Positions 47,033 to 58,262 of a stretch of DNA of 64,000 nucleotides are shown here, piece after piece. This DNA is from Diogma glabrata. Lineage: Eukaryota > Arthropoda > Insecta > Diptera > Cylindrotomidae. Position numbers and translations under genes: made by a program. The notes beneath the pieces are model-generated. The model saw only the letters and a list, made by a program, of their open reading frames with translations. It was not told the origin of the DNA and made no database searches. Where the stretch lies: contig OY856188.1 in the NCBI GenBank assembly GCA_963693315.1, forward strand, positions 155,585,744 through 155,649,743. The letters run 5' to 3'. The first letter of the stretch is position 1; each line of letters begins with the position of its first letter.

Positions 47033-47747
47033 GATCAAATTTTATAAATTTATGTAATCATGATAAAGGTTTTGGCATAAGATCTGAATGGAACTGCACC
47101 ATCAAATGACAAAAATGCATGTGACGGTGTAAGAGGCACTGTAAAAAGATTAGCTGTATTGGCCAGTTTGCGGATGGAGTATAACGAACAAATAATGATT
47201 CCTTACCAATTGTATAACTGGGCCAATGACAATATAGTCAACATAAAATATATGTATACTACTAACGTAGAGCATTATTCGGAAAAAAAGAATATTGAAG
47301 AGCAGTCTCGATACCGGAAAAACAATTAAAGGCACACTAAAGTTTAACTGTCTAGCATTCCACAAAATGAATCTCGCATCTTGGTAAAAAACTAACTCAT
47401 TTTCAATAGAATCAAGTTTAAAAATAGTTTCATCTGAGGACACTGATAACGATCTGGGCATCAACGAAATTGTTGGCTTTGTTACATGCCAATATTCAGA
47501 AAAGTGGTGGTTAGGCTGTGTGCTAGTTATAGAAGAGAATTTGATGCGAATAAACTACTTGGCACCACATGGACCTTCTTCATATTTCAAATACCCTTTA
47601 TTGCCAGATATATTAATTATTCATAAAAAAGAAATGGTGACAAAAGTTGATCCCATAACAACTACAGGGAAAATGTATCGATTAAGACATGATGAATCCA
47701 ACAAGGCGATTAAAAAATTGTCTGTTAAATTCAAAAGAACTGCATGA
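47033..47747 (+). pseudogene. Degraded second copy of the 26.6-kb TE-like gene family
   Basis: Coding similarity begins immediately after element A: NFINLCNHDKGFGI (47.03-47.09 kb), EWN (frame slip), then APSNDKNACDGVRGTVKRLA aligned to the HGKGPCDGIGGTLKRAA block, YQLYNWANDNI, NVEHYSEKKNIEEQ. A frameshift near 47.32 kb and a TAA at 47385 precede a final open stretch, DTDNDLGINEIVGFVTCQY...KWWLGCVL...INYLAPHGPSSYFKYPLLPD (in parts), ending at 47747. The expected upstream half is not recognisable left of 38472, so a deletion accompanied or predates the insertion. Confidence 0.7.
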
Positions 47748-48553
47748 GTATCATTTTAAAATAATAAAACATTTTACTATAAGAGATGAATGAAAACGCT
47801 ACTTTCTCGTGAGTGAAAATTCGTTCACGTGACGCGTTAGCGTCCAGTGGGACAATTTCACGAACGTAAAATGTTTTTATCTCGCGTAGGAAATGCAATT
47901 TTTTCTATCATAGTAAATATATAAACGATATTTATTTTAAATTATTAATTAAAAATCGACAACATAAAATTCAAAATTCAAATTCTATTTTTTCATGGTT
48001 GTTTTGTTTTAAAAACCTTGCAAAATTACATCAAAATACAATAGCAACTATAATTTTTTATTTAGTGAAAACATTTTTACACTAGAAGAAAAATCCCATT
48101 TTCACATGGGATTAAGCCTGCTTGAAAATATACTTTTCATCTGCTATTAAAGAACTAGTAATTTAAGTATCAAGGGCAGTAGACGCTTTACCGATTGAGG
48201 ATATATGTTTTGAGATCGAGACGAAGTCGAGATCTCTAATATATCCGAAATCGGTAAAACTTTTAATGCCCAAAATGCTTATTACATTTTTTGCACGATC
48301 AATACAAATTCAATTAAAATTAATTAAATAATTAAATTCATTTTTAAGTTTGAATGTTTTAAGGAAAATTTCTTAAAATCTCAGCTCAAAATAGTAAGCT
48401 CTGCGTTTCATCATAATTCTATAAGTTTTAGGTAGATTTCATATAAAAATCTACCTATCGCAATGGGCTTCATCTCGGAATTTCGGAAAAATTTTTGTGC
48501 CAAACGACTATGACGACGACTAAGCGGAGACGAAAAAATAAAAAAAAAAAATT
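47748..48553. other. Non-coding, with a 98-bp imperfect palindrome at 48174-48271
   Basis: The palindrome's outer arms are GGGCAGTAGACGCTTTACCGAT and ATCGGTAAAACTTTTAATGCCC (mismatched), centred on GATCGAGACGAAGTCGAGATC. A sequence near 47.79-47.92 kb resembles 51.56-51.68 kb (GAAAACGCTA, TTTTTTCTA), suggesting another dispersed repeat. Confidence 0.6.
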
Positions 48554-48769
<216 letters not shown>

Positions 48770-48793
48770 ACGATATGAGATATAACGAAAACG

Positions 48794-49765
48794 ACCGGCA
48801 CTCTCACGGTCGCGTTTGTTAAAGGACATCAAAAAAATTTTCTGTACATTTGTGTTCTATTAATATCTCGGACGAGTTCGTGAATCAGCAAAATCCGACA
48901 CGTTATTAAGGAACTAGAGCCTTTTTTCTAAAAAAAATTGATTTTTTAAAACCGTTATAACGGCCGTTTGGATACTAATATTTCAAAAAAATTAACGAAT
49001 TTAGAATTTTTTTAGAATTTTTGGAATCTTTTTTATCAATTTGTTTTAAAAGTAGACCTCTGCAGTTAGAAGTTCCTGAGTGAGTGGCTCCAACAAAAAA
49101 GTTTGCAAAAAAAAATTTTTTTTTGAAACAACCGGCACTCTCACGGTCGCATTTGTAAAGCCAGATCAAAAAACCTTTTCTAAAAATGTGCGTTTTATTA
49201 ATATCTTAGACAAGTTTGTAAATCAGCCAAATCCAACACATGGTTAAGAAACTAGAGGCTTTATACTAGAAAAAACTCTGTTTTTTAGATCCGTTATAAC
49301 GGCCGCTTAGATTCTAATGTTTTTAAAAACTTCATAAATTTAGAATCTTTAAAACCTTTTTAATCAGTTTCTTTAAAAAAAAAGACCTCTGCAGTTAGAG
49401 GTTTCTGAGTGAGCGACTCCAACAAAAAAAGCTTGTAAAAGACCAAATGCGTTTGAACCAACCGGCACTCTCACGGTCGCATTTGTAGAGCCAGATCAAA
49501 AACCCTTCCGTAAACATGTGTGTTTTATTAATATCTTGGACAAGTTCGTAAATCAGAAAAATCTGACACATGGTTAAATAACTAGGGGCTTTATACTAGA
49601 AAAAAATTCGTTTTTTTAATCCATTATAACGTTTGGATACTAATATTTTTAAAAACTTCATAAATTTAGAATCTGTGGAAACATTTTAATCCGTTTCTTA
49701 TAAATATAAACTTCTGCAGTTCGAGGTTTTTGACTTGTTGGCTTCAACAAAAAAGTTTGCAACAA
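48794..49765. repeat. ~330-bp tandem repeat, three units
   Basis: Units begin at 48794, 49131 and 49461 with ACCGGCACTCTCACGGTCGC. Each continues with TTTTATTAATATCT, GACAAGTT, AATC, then CCGTTATAACGGCC and GACCTCTGCAGTTAGAGGTT-like blocks. The third lacks part of its end. The array begins right beside the (TA)n tract. Confidence 0.9.
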
Positions 49766-51195
49766 TCCATAACTACAATTTCCAAAAACCTTATAACAGT
49801 CAATGAAAAAAAAATAAAAAGGTTTGAATAGAAGAAATTATTTTTTTTTCTTAGAAATAAACTATTTTGATATTTTGCAGTAATTGGACGACATATAATA
49901 TAGCGTAGGCTTGTGTCATAAATTGTCACACACATGTTCTGTGGTAGATTTGATATTTTTTTGTTGCAAAACTGGACAGATATAGTTTTGCTTATATGTA
50001 GCTAATTTTCTTTGTAAAATTTGTTCGATATCTGTTTTAAATTAGTTTGTGTTGTTTAAACTAATCTGATACATCAGATTCTACTGGCACACAAAACTGT
50101 CTGATCTCGAAATCTACCTATTTCTAGCGGATATACGTGCCGCTTGGACTTTTTTTTATTCCATACTGTACCTCGATTCTGGTTCTGTGAGAAAAAATGA
50201 AGTGGAATGGAATTATTTGTTTTCTCGAATTTTGAATTCTCACTAAATAATTCCATTCCACTAGATTGTATTCTCGTTCTCTTTTCGATATATTGTTTTT
50301 AGTACAAGTTCTAAACTAGTACAAATTTTTTAAAATGGAATTAATCTGTCAGTTTATTTACTGTTTTTTATTTGTTTTTCTCTCGTTAGTTAGTTTAATT
50401 GTAAAATTATTCTTTAATTACCCTTTATTGTGTTGAGAATTGATGTTAAAAAGAAACACATCGTGAAAGTACTTTAGTGTGTTTCATGCAAGGTACGTTT
50501 GATGAAACTGTTGTTGAAGAAATCCTTATAACGATTAGAACAATAGAGTATATACAAATTATTTAGATTTTTAATGTCTATGGAACATGGAACGTTGATG
50601 GAACTATGTTGATGGAACATTCAACCATTTCAATTTTTAATGATAAACCTTCCAAAACCATAAACGAACTGTTACAGAATATTGTACTTCTTGAACTTGA
50701 CAGGCTATTTAATTAATAGTAGACAACATTTATTGATAGTAGACGACATTTACTGTAATTAATAATTAATAATTATTTAATTTTATTTAATTTAAACTGT
50801 AATTAATAATTATTTAATTATGTATTTAAAAGATAACTATAATTTTAATTTAAACTAATCCTGCTATCCTTAAAAGCAAAAACGTGTTTCGGGAAACATG
50901 TGCAAAAATCGCCACAAATCAACTAAAATATCTTTTTGATTTATCGTAATCTTTTTTCGACATTTTTCTCTATTTTTGTGTTTCTATACAAAATTTCAAA
51001 GCAAATAATCTCATTTCATATACAAATTTGTTGACGAGATAATTTGACAGTTCATCTCACAAATGCGGAATTTATTTTCTCATTCGACTGCACCGGAAAG
51101 CAAAAATCTCATTTGGTACAAAATTTCATTCCACGAAATAATTTCATACAACCAGAATCTAGCTACTGATATCTAAAACGACATTTTTCGGATTA
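49766..51195. other. Non-coding, possible TIR pair and an 18-bp inverted repeat
   Basis: AGTGGAATGGAATTATTT (50201-50218) is perfectly reversed at 50245-50262. GATTCTGGTTCTGTGAGAAA near 50.17 kb is loosely reversed near 51.14-51.16 kb (TTTCATACAACCAGAATC), which could bound a ~1-kb element. No gene. Confidence 0.4.
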
Positions 51196-51289
51196 TTTAT
51201 GGTACAAAAAGTTGAACTTTAATGTCCTAGGACTTTATAAAATTTTATAAAGTCCTAGGACATTAAAGTTCAACTTTTTGTACCATAAA
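51196..51289. repeat. Perfect 94-bp palindrome
   Basis: Every base from 51196 to 51289 pairs with its partner around the centre at 51242/51243 (TATAAAATTTTATA). The arm runs TTTATGGTACAAAAAGTTG, AACTTTAATGTCCTAGGACT. No loop. Confidence 0.95.
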
Positions 51290-51292
51290 CGG

Positions 51293-51352
51293 TGAACTTT
51301 AACGTCCTAGGACTTTATAAAATTTTATAAAGTCCTAGGACGTTAAAGTTCA
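51293..51352. repeat. Perfect 60-bp palindrome, near-copy of its neighbour
   Basis: Centre 51322/51323, the same core as the 94-bp palindrome except that the GTCCTAGGACATT arm is GTCCTAGGACGTT, with the change present on both arms. The two lie 3 bp apart. Confidence 0.95.
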
Positions 51353-51697
51353 ACTTTTTGAGCAAAATTTAAAACTCGTTTCTTTTTATTTTAATAAATT
51401 TCCAGTATGAAATAAAATTTTGTATTTACCTCAAACGAAAAGTGTTTTCAAAGGTACTCACTAGTAATTTCGGCCTCGTCTAGACGCTTAGGCCGTAAAC
51501 AACTAGCTCGTACTTTAAAACTCGTACTTTCACTTTTCGTTCTAGATAAAAAATAGTAGATTTTTATACAAGTGGTGAAAACGTCTCTTTCTGCGTGACT
51601 GGACGGTTTGTTCAGGAACGCAAACACGTTTTTACCACGCGTAGAAAACGCTATTTTTTCTACGCTTGTAAATATAAATGATAATATTTACAAATTC

Positions 51698-51944
51698 ATC
51701 TACTAAAAACTTACAAAACGACATATCTAAATTTGACTGTGTAAAAAATAAACAATTATATATCGCATTTTTACTAGTGTAGATAATATGTTATTATTGT
51801 GTTCGACTACAGATGGAATAATAACAGGAGAACACAATAATAACATTATTTTACACTGGTAAAGATGCTTTATACAAAATCCAATCTTTTTTATTTTCTA
51901 CACAGTCAAATTTAGATATGTCGTTTTGTAAGTTTTTAGTAGAT
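51698..51944. mobile_element. Fold-back element, 247 bp, 46-bp perfect outer arms
   Basis: Arms 51698-51743 and 51899-51944 are perfect reverse complements (ATCTACTAAAAACTTACAAA...GACTGTGTA). Weaker pairing continues inward to 51804/51830 (GTTATTATTGTGTTC). The apex is ~25 bp. No TSD was identified. Confidence 0.85.
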
Positions 51945-53945
51945 AATTTGACAATATGAATAATGAAAATAGTTCATATATTTTCTCTAAAAACTTTTAC
52001 AGATATTACAGATGCTTTTTTTACCGACTGGAAGTCATCGTTTAAAGTATAAATCTAAAAAATTGTAGGAAAAAAACTTAAAAGCTTAACTTAACAATTA
52101 AAAACTTTAATACATTTTACACATATTACACTTACATATTACACTTAAAAAAATTTAATAAATTTTTCTTTATTTTTTTTTTTGGCGGAAAGAACTCAGA
52201 GAATATATTTTATATCTTACAGTTAATTATCGGAGGAAAAAATTATACGATATATCTGATACAAATTTTATTTTATCGCTCCGATTTCTCCGATATAGAA
52301 AAAAAACACACTCATTATTAGTTTAATTAAATAATTACACACAATTGATATAATGATTAGTTTCGATTTGATTCGATCCAAATCTCAAATATTCAATTAA
52401 ATATTCAATCCTTTAAATAACCACCACCTGTAGGCGACTACCGAAACTTATTTACTTTCAGTCCTAGTGACTGAAAACATTTTCAGTCACTACTTAGAAA
52501 AAGTTTCCCTTTCACATAGGTTTTACTATATATTAAAATGACATTTTCGTAGCTTGAAGTAGAAAAATAACTATTATTCTCTTCCATTTAAATATATCAG
52601 CTTCATTTGTATGTTATTTCGATAATAACAGTTTGTATTAATGTATTGTTTTTTAACCTATAGCCTAATGAACTTAACCTATTGTCTAATGAAAATTTTC
52701 CTATAAAAAAATTATCATTATTCAATTGGTATGATTCCAATTGGTCAAATTGTTTTGATTTCATTAAAATTATTTTCAAATTGTAATCACAATTGCTTGA
52801 ATAAGTTTTGTTCAAAAATCAAATTTTGAGTTAAGTTCTCTTATTTCGTTTCAGTTGGTTGATTGTATGAGATGGGCGTTTTTTATCATCAGGGTTTTTT
52901 AAAAAGAAATTTGATTTATCCAATAAAACAATAAAGATTTATTGTTTTAATTGAAGAAAATGTTTTTATTTTTTATAATACCAAATTCTTTGTCAGAGAA
53001 TAAAGTATTGTAATCGATTCGTGTTTAATGAAATTTATTCTCTCGCAAATTAAAATTCTCGCTCGTGGTTCGCTCAAATTTTAAACTTTTGCTTGATAAT
53101 AAACTATTTCATTATACACTCATTGATTAAACTACTATTAAACTACTTACTAAAGCAGCTTTTGAATTTTTAAACCTTTTTAAATTTGAACCTACTGTTA
53201 TTTACAAGTAAAAATATTAAATCGAGACTAATATTCCAGTTTTAGTTGACATAACCTCTTATGTTTTACTGTAACTTTTGATCCCGTGTTAATCCCACTT
53301 TCAAATTTTCAAAATTTCTTTACTATAGTATATTAAACAATATATGATTTTTTCAAAATTTAAAGAAAACTCAAAAAAAGTTTTTAGAGATTTTCAAAAA
53401 AACCGGTTTTGAACCAACATAGGCGAGGAGTATATATCAAATTATACCTTGTTCAGGTCTCCTTAAAATGAGGGATCTAGCAGCTCACAACTTGAGAATT
53501 TTTGAATTTTATATATATTTTTAGAATTTTGTAAAAAGTTTCAATTTGATGAAAAACGTGTTCTAGACAGAGTTGTGAAAACTTGACCATTTTTGATTTT
53601 CCTGAAACTTGCCGTATAAGTAGTATGGACAAAATAAAAAATACAACTTATTTAAAAAAATTTTAAAGTGCATGGTTTGAGCATAGGGGGCACCCCAACA
53701 TGCATGAAAAATGAAAACTCTGCCAATCCGATGTAACTTTGAAATTAAATTGCTCAAGAACGGCTATACCGGATTTCATCAAACTTTTATTTGTTTGATA
53801 GATAATTAGTTAGTCCTTTGAAAACAAATTAGTTAATTGTTTTTATAATTAATTTTTAAATAAAAATATTAAAAAAACTTTTTTAAAGATGGCGCCAGGG
53901 TCGAAGATCAATTGGAATTTAATTAATATTTTTTCTGAAAATAGT
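51945..53945. other. AT-rich non-coding stretch
   Basis: A 28-bp near-perfect hairpin TAGTGACTGAAAA-CA-TTTTCAGTCACTA lies at 52465-52492. No gene; frames at 52603-52815 and 53563-53757 show nothing recognisable. Confidence 0.5.
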
Positions 53946-54260
53946 TCTATCCTTACTTTAAAATATATCAAATTAACTCAGAGGCGTTAATTTTGTTCTT
54001 GAGATATTTAATTTTAAAGATTTTTAGTACGACTGAAATTCGAATTTTTCTTCATTTTTTCAAACAACTTCCATTAACAAAAAATTTTAAAATCAATTAA
54101 ATTTTAAGTTTTTTTTTTGAATATAGGTCTAACCTTACTTTAAAATATATCAAATTTACAAAGACGCATTAATTCGTGTTCTTGAGATATTTAATTTTAA
54201 AGATTTTTAGTCCGATTAAAATTCTAGTTGTTCATTATTTTTTCGAACAATTTATTATCA
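53946..54260. repeat. ~182-bp direct repeat, two copies
   Basis: CCTTACTTTAAAATATATCAAATT and GAGATATTTAATTTTAAAGATTTTTAG (in part) recur 182 bp apart. No coding content. Confidence 0.75.
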
Positions 54261-54279
54261 TCAAAAAATTTTAACCACT

Positions 54280-54750
54280 GAAGTGATTGCGGCCTTAAAG
54301 TGTCACTTTTTAACTATTTATTTTGTTCTCATAGTTACGTCCAAAAAAGTAAAAAACATTTGTATTTGTTTAAATTCTATGAAAAATAGAATTTTTTATC
54401 AAAGCAACCGTTAAATTCAAAATTTCATTATCCAATTAAAATAGTTGTTATCATCTGTTGTCATAGTTATACTTTAATTTGGAAAATATAACAAATATTT
54501 TGTCAAAGGTTACTTGTTCCACATATTTTTATTTCAAAATTTATGCAAATTTATAGATTAAAATTAGAATTAACAGATTTTTTTTAAATATTTTGCTTGC
54601 GGCGAATAAAAAATAGTATATGATGCACGGACGTAAGCTATTTTGGACTTAATGTGGGTGCAAATCTCGGCTAGCGCCTCGATTTGCAAACTCCACATCA
54701 AAATCTTTAGCTCTACGTCCTACCATCATAATGTACTATTTTGATTCGCT
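54280..54750 (-). repeat. Inverted dispersed copy of the 1001-bp unit (hairpin part)
   Basis: In reverse complement this matches ~9.74-10.23 kb: the hairpin (54612-54740 with GACGTAAGCTATTTTGGACT and CGGCTAGCGCCTCGATTTGC), then TTGGACGTAAC and the GGCCGCAATC stretch. It is a single diverged copy and shows the hairpin belongs to a dispersed family. Confidence 0.8.
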
Positions 54751-56373
54751 CTTGATAATGGCGTAAGCTGAAATACATTGAAAAAAATAAAATAAAAAGT
54801 ATTGGCGAAATAACAACAACTGTTTTCAATTTTTAATTTATATTCAAATGTTTCACCAAGTGCCGACAGTCCTCATAATTGAATTTAAAAATATATTTTT
54901 TTCTATAAATGAAAAGAGATTATCAAACTGCATTCAGCTGCCTTTTATTTTGTGTATATTATTTTCAATACATAAAAGTTTTGAATTTAAAAGAAAGCTT
55001 CAATTTTTTTTATAGTTTTGAAGTTACATACACAAAATATAATAAATGTTGTTAGGTATTATAGGCAATGTAGGTAGTGAGCTCTACCTTGAGAAGTTTT
55101 GTTAAATAAAAAATTTTTTTTTGTTAATCTCTTTATTACGATCCAAATTAAAATTTTAACATTAATTTGTAATCAAAATTTTGAAAAATGTAATTCTTAA
55201 GCTTTTGGCCATTGTGTTTGATAATATAGAAACCTAAACTAATGAAACATATGTTATTTTTTTGAATAAATTATGCAAAAGATTCTGTTGTTTGTAATAC
55301 TCTTACAGTAAACATATTATGTACATATATTTAGTGTAACCGAGATCATAATGCTATTTTAATTTTTTTATGTAAAAATGTACAAAAATGCGTATTGTAT
55401 TGTAAGTCAAATTTTATTCATGAAGATTCAGTATAAATAATATATAATTTAATACATATGAATCATAATTTTTCTTCATTTATTTAATTAACTTTTCTGC
55501 CATAGTGAAAATTAATTCAATTTCATGAATTATTTTGAGTACGATCTGTTTAAAGTTGATTAAATTAATACAGTAGGATTTTGTTAATGTCGATCATGTA
55601 CCATGAAGCAGGGTTGTCCGTAACCAAGTTGCACAGCCTTATTAATTCCAGATTGCATTCTATTGGATTGATTTAATATATGAAAACTTATTTGTTAGAT
55701 TGTTGTTTATAAAAGGGTGGCTACTGCATAAAGTGATTTTCAAATTTCATTCATTCATTCATTTCATAGTTTCAAACTTTTTGGTAATTTTACGGTTATG
55801 GTAATGTTGATATAATCTTATATATTTTATTCAAAAAACATTTTCCATTAGGAAAATTCTTTGCTACTCTTCTGATTTGAAGTATATATAGATACTTATA
55901 GCTATAAATGCAGAACCATACGTAACAAAATAAATTTTTAATCTTAAACGTCAATAGTCAAAGTCAATCACATCTACATTGAACAAAAATGACACAACAA
56001 ATGTTATTTGAGGTTAAATCTTATCCCCAATCTTATCCATAGCTGTTTATGTTAACTAAATAAAGATATAACCTGTTTGTCAATGGTTTAAATTGGAAAT
56101 ATTCTGTAAATCAGTATCAAAATTTAAAAATAGTAAAAAAGTAAACATAGCAAAAAGTACTTTTTTAACAATAACTCAAAAACTGTGCATAGAAAAAAAT
56201 TTTGCAATATTTCTTAAATTAGGTGCTCTTTCAAATGACACCATACTCGTTTGGGTCAAAAAAGGCTTTTTTTGTATTGCCAGGATTTCTTTAATTATTT
56301 TTTTATTTGTGTATCCTCAATTAAACCCGTTTTTTGAATTAATATAAATATTTATTGTTAAAAAATCTATATA
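54751..56373. other. AT-rich non-coding stretch
   Basis: No gene recognised. The 84-residue plus frame at 56093 is low-complexity with no visible domain. Confidence 0.5.
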
Positions 56374-56396
56374 TTTCGGGCTAGGCCCATCTTCAG
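56374..56396 (-). ncRNA. Hammerhead-ribozyme-like core downstream of the Penelope-like fragment
   Basis: The minus strand reads CTGAAGA-TGGGCCTAGCCC-GAAA: a CUGANGA-type box, a GGGC/GCCC stem II with CUA loop, then GAAA. Hammerhead motifs are known in Penelope-like elements. The canonical box is CUGAUGA; here the fifth base is A. Stems I and III were not verified, so activity cannot be claimed. Confidence 0.5.
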
Positions 56397-56563
56397 GATT
56401 ATATATGTATAACAATAATATAAAAATTAAAAAATTTAAAAGCATTTGACATTGGTATAAAAACAATAAACAAAAAGTAAAATATAATTTTAACATGCGT
56501 TACAACGTTAAAATTAAAAAATTATAAAATCTAGTACTAGATCTCATTATTAATATAAAACTT

Positions 56564-56885
56564 TTAAAACATTTTGATCAAATTATAATAATTATTAGAA
56601 AAGTCTTTTTTGTTATTTTTAAAATTATATATTGATTCTTCACTTCCAAGCATTTGGCACACCTCATAAATTTGTAATTTATTTTTATTTTTTTCCTTAA
56701 TCAATATTTCAACTTCATCAAATTTAAACATATGTTTTTTGTCTATCGAATGTTTTGCTAGAGCAGAAACATTGTTGTTATAAATTGTTTTGCTACAATC
56801 ATACCTATGTTGGCCCATACGGATATCCAATTTTTGTATTGTTTCTCCAATATTGAAGACTTGTTTTCAAAGATTCATAATTTCG
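56564..56885 (-). pseudogene. Penelope-like element, GIY-YIG endonuclease fragment
   Basis: Residues VFNIGETIQKLDIRMGQHRYD, then VSALAKHSIDKKHMFKFDEVEILIKEKNKNKLQIYEV, correspond to the second half of the GIY-YIG nuclease that follows RT in Penelope-like elements: the NIGET piece stands for YIGET, followed by R-x3-H, the KH and the E-x3-K/Y blocks. A TGA lies just upstream (~56.87 kb). The GIY part and RT are not recognisable further up. The frame ends at 56564, ~170 bp before the hammerhead-like motif. Confidence 0.8.
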
Positions 56886-57055
56886 GTTCTGGTAGAGAAA
56901 CACACTTTTTGTCTGTTTTATTTTAAAGACTAGAGATGCAATTTAAAAAAAAAACTGTTATTTGTAAAAATTATTAACAAATGTCCATTGTTATAAACAA
57001 ATAAAATTTTAAAACTAATTTTTAGTCATTATCTAAAATAAATAAAGAGTGTTTA

Positions 57056-57975
57056 GGCCCGAATTTATAGTCGTTGCTTCTACTACAGCTAGTGCTATAG
57101 CAACACTTTTCGTATTTATAAACCTCACTATAAGTATTGATTTAGTATGTAGCATTAGTTGCAGTGATCCAAATTCATCACTATAGCTAATGCTACAGAA
57201 TATCGAAAAATAATTTTGTTTTTTCGAAACTATCGAAATTTTGACATATTGCGTTTATGTCATTATGTAAAATATTCTTAAATATTCTCAATACCTATTA
57301 TAAAAGAAATAATAAAATTAGAATAAATAATAAAAGAATAATTAAATTTTTATAATAAATATGGATAGTTCATTTGAATCGTTGTATTCATCATCCAGTT
57401 CAGATTCGCCTGTTGATGAAAATGTTATGACCAAAAAATGTTATCGAACAAAAATTGATGAAAATTATTACAATGATGCAGAATTCAAGAGACGGTTTTG
57501 GTTAACTAAACTTACTTTTATTTATTTATCATCTTTTATAGAAAGTGAAAGCAACCATTGCGATAATCGTGGGTTACCATTGTCTGTAAAGCAGAAATTA
57601 ATGCTCACGTTAAGATATTTTGCTACAGGTAATTATACACTAGTTACCGGTGATCTAATTGGCGTCTGTCAATCAACCGCCTGTATTACAATAAATAAAA
57701 TATCTAGAGCAATCGCAAAATTATCAAAACGATTCATCAAAATGCCATCAAGTAGTGTTGACGAACAAAAATCATAATTGATTTCTATGTTTTAAAGCGT
57801 ATTCCTAAATGCATTGCTTGTATTGACGGTTGTCATATACCAATTCGATCGCCCGGAGGAGACGACGCTGAAATATTTAGAAATCGTAAAAATTATTCTT
57901 CCATAAATATGCAAGCAATTTGTGATGCAGACTGCAAGTTTCTTCTGGCCCTGATACGGAGCCACGTATTGTTCT
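57056..57975 (+). mobile_element. PIF/Harbinger element, left end and transposase, 3'-truncated
   Basis: The left end GGCCCGAATTTATAGTC follows TTA (57053-57055), matching the TWA target and GGGCC-type TIRs known for Harbinger. About 300 bp of leader with CTATAGC-rich inverted motifs precedes the transposase. Similarity stops near 57.97 kb and no right TIR was found. Confidence 0.7.
57361..57975 (+). pseudogene. Harbinger (HARBI1-like) transposase, truncated
   Basis: The ATG at 57361 opens a 138-residue frame with the N-terminal helix region (FWLTKLTFIYLSSFI, GLPLSVKQKLMLTLRYFATG, IGVCQSTACITINKISRAI). A stop at 57775 ends it. A shifted frame (from ~57.80 kb) then gives FPKCIACIDGCHIPIRSPGG, the first DDE aspartate, and EIFRNRKNYSSINMQAICDADCKF, which includes the second aspartate. 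The sequence decays before the final acidic residue. Confidence 0.85.
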
Positions 57976-58079
57976 GCCACTGTATGTGGTTTGGACTTTA
58001 TTTTATTCTTATTTTATTCTTATAGCTTTTATTTTATTCTTATAGCCAAAATTGTATTAAAATATATCCATATATATAT

Positions 58080-58262
58080 ATAGATATATTCGTGCCTGGA
58101 CATTTATAAATATACACACGAGTTCGATCTTGGGAATCTCTTATATTAAACAAAGGCCTTAGCCTAACATTCGGCGCTATGGACCGCAGAGTCTGCGTGC
58201 CAGGACAAGTTTTGCCTCGTGCAACCTGTCCAACCCTTCTAATCTAATCTAATCTAGTCTAA
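58080..58262 (+). repeat. Possible SINE/LINE tail ending in (TCTAA)n
   Basis: A GC-richer stretch (ACATTCGGCGCTATGGACCG, GTGCCAGGACAAGTTTTGCC, CAACCTGTCCAACCC) ends with TCTAATCTAATCTAATCTAG. Short-repeat tails are usual for RTE-type LINEs and their SINEs. A GAGTTCGATCTTGG at 58.12 kb resembles a pol III B box, but no A box was seen. Confidence 0.4.

Noticed and set aside
58236..58262. Telomere-like (TCTAA)n
   Set aside because: Only four units, and not the TTAGG/CCTAA repeat of most insects; better explained as a retroposon tail.
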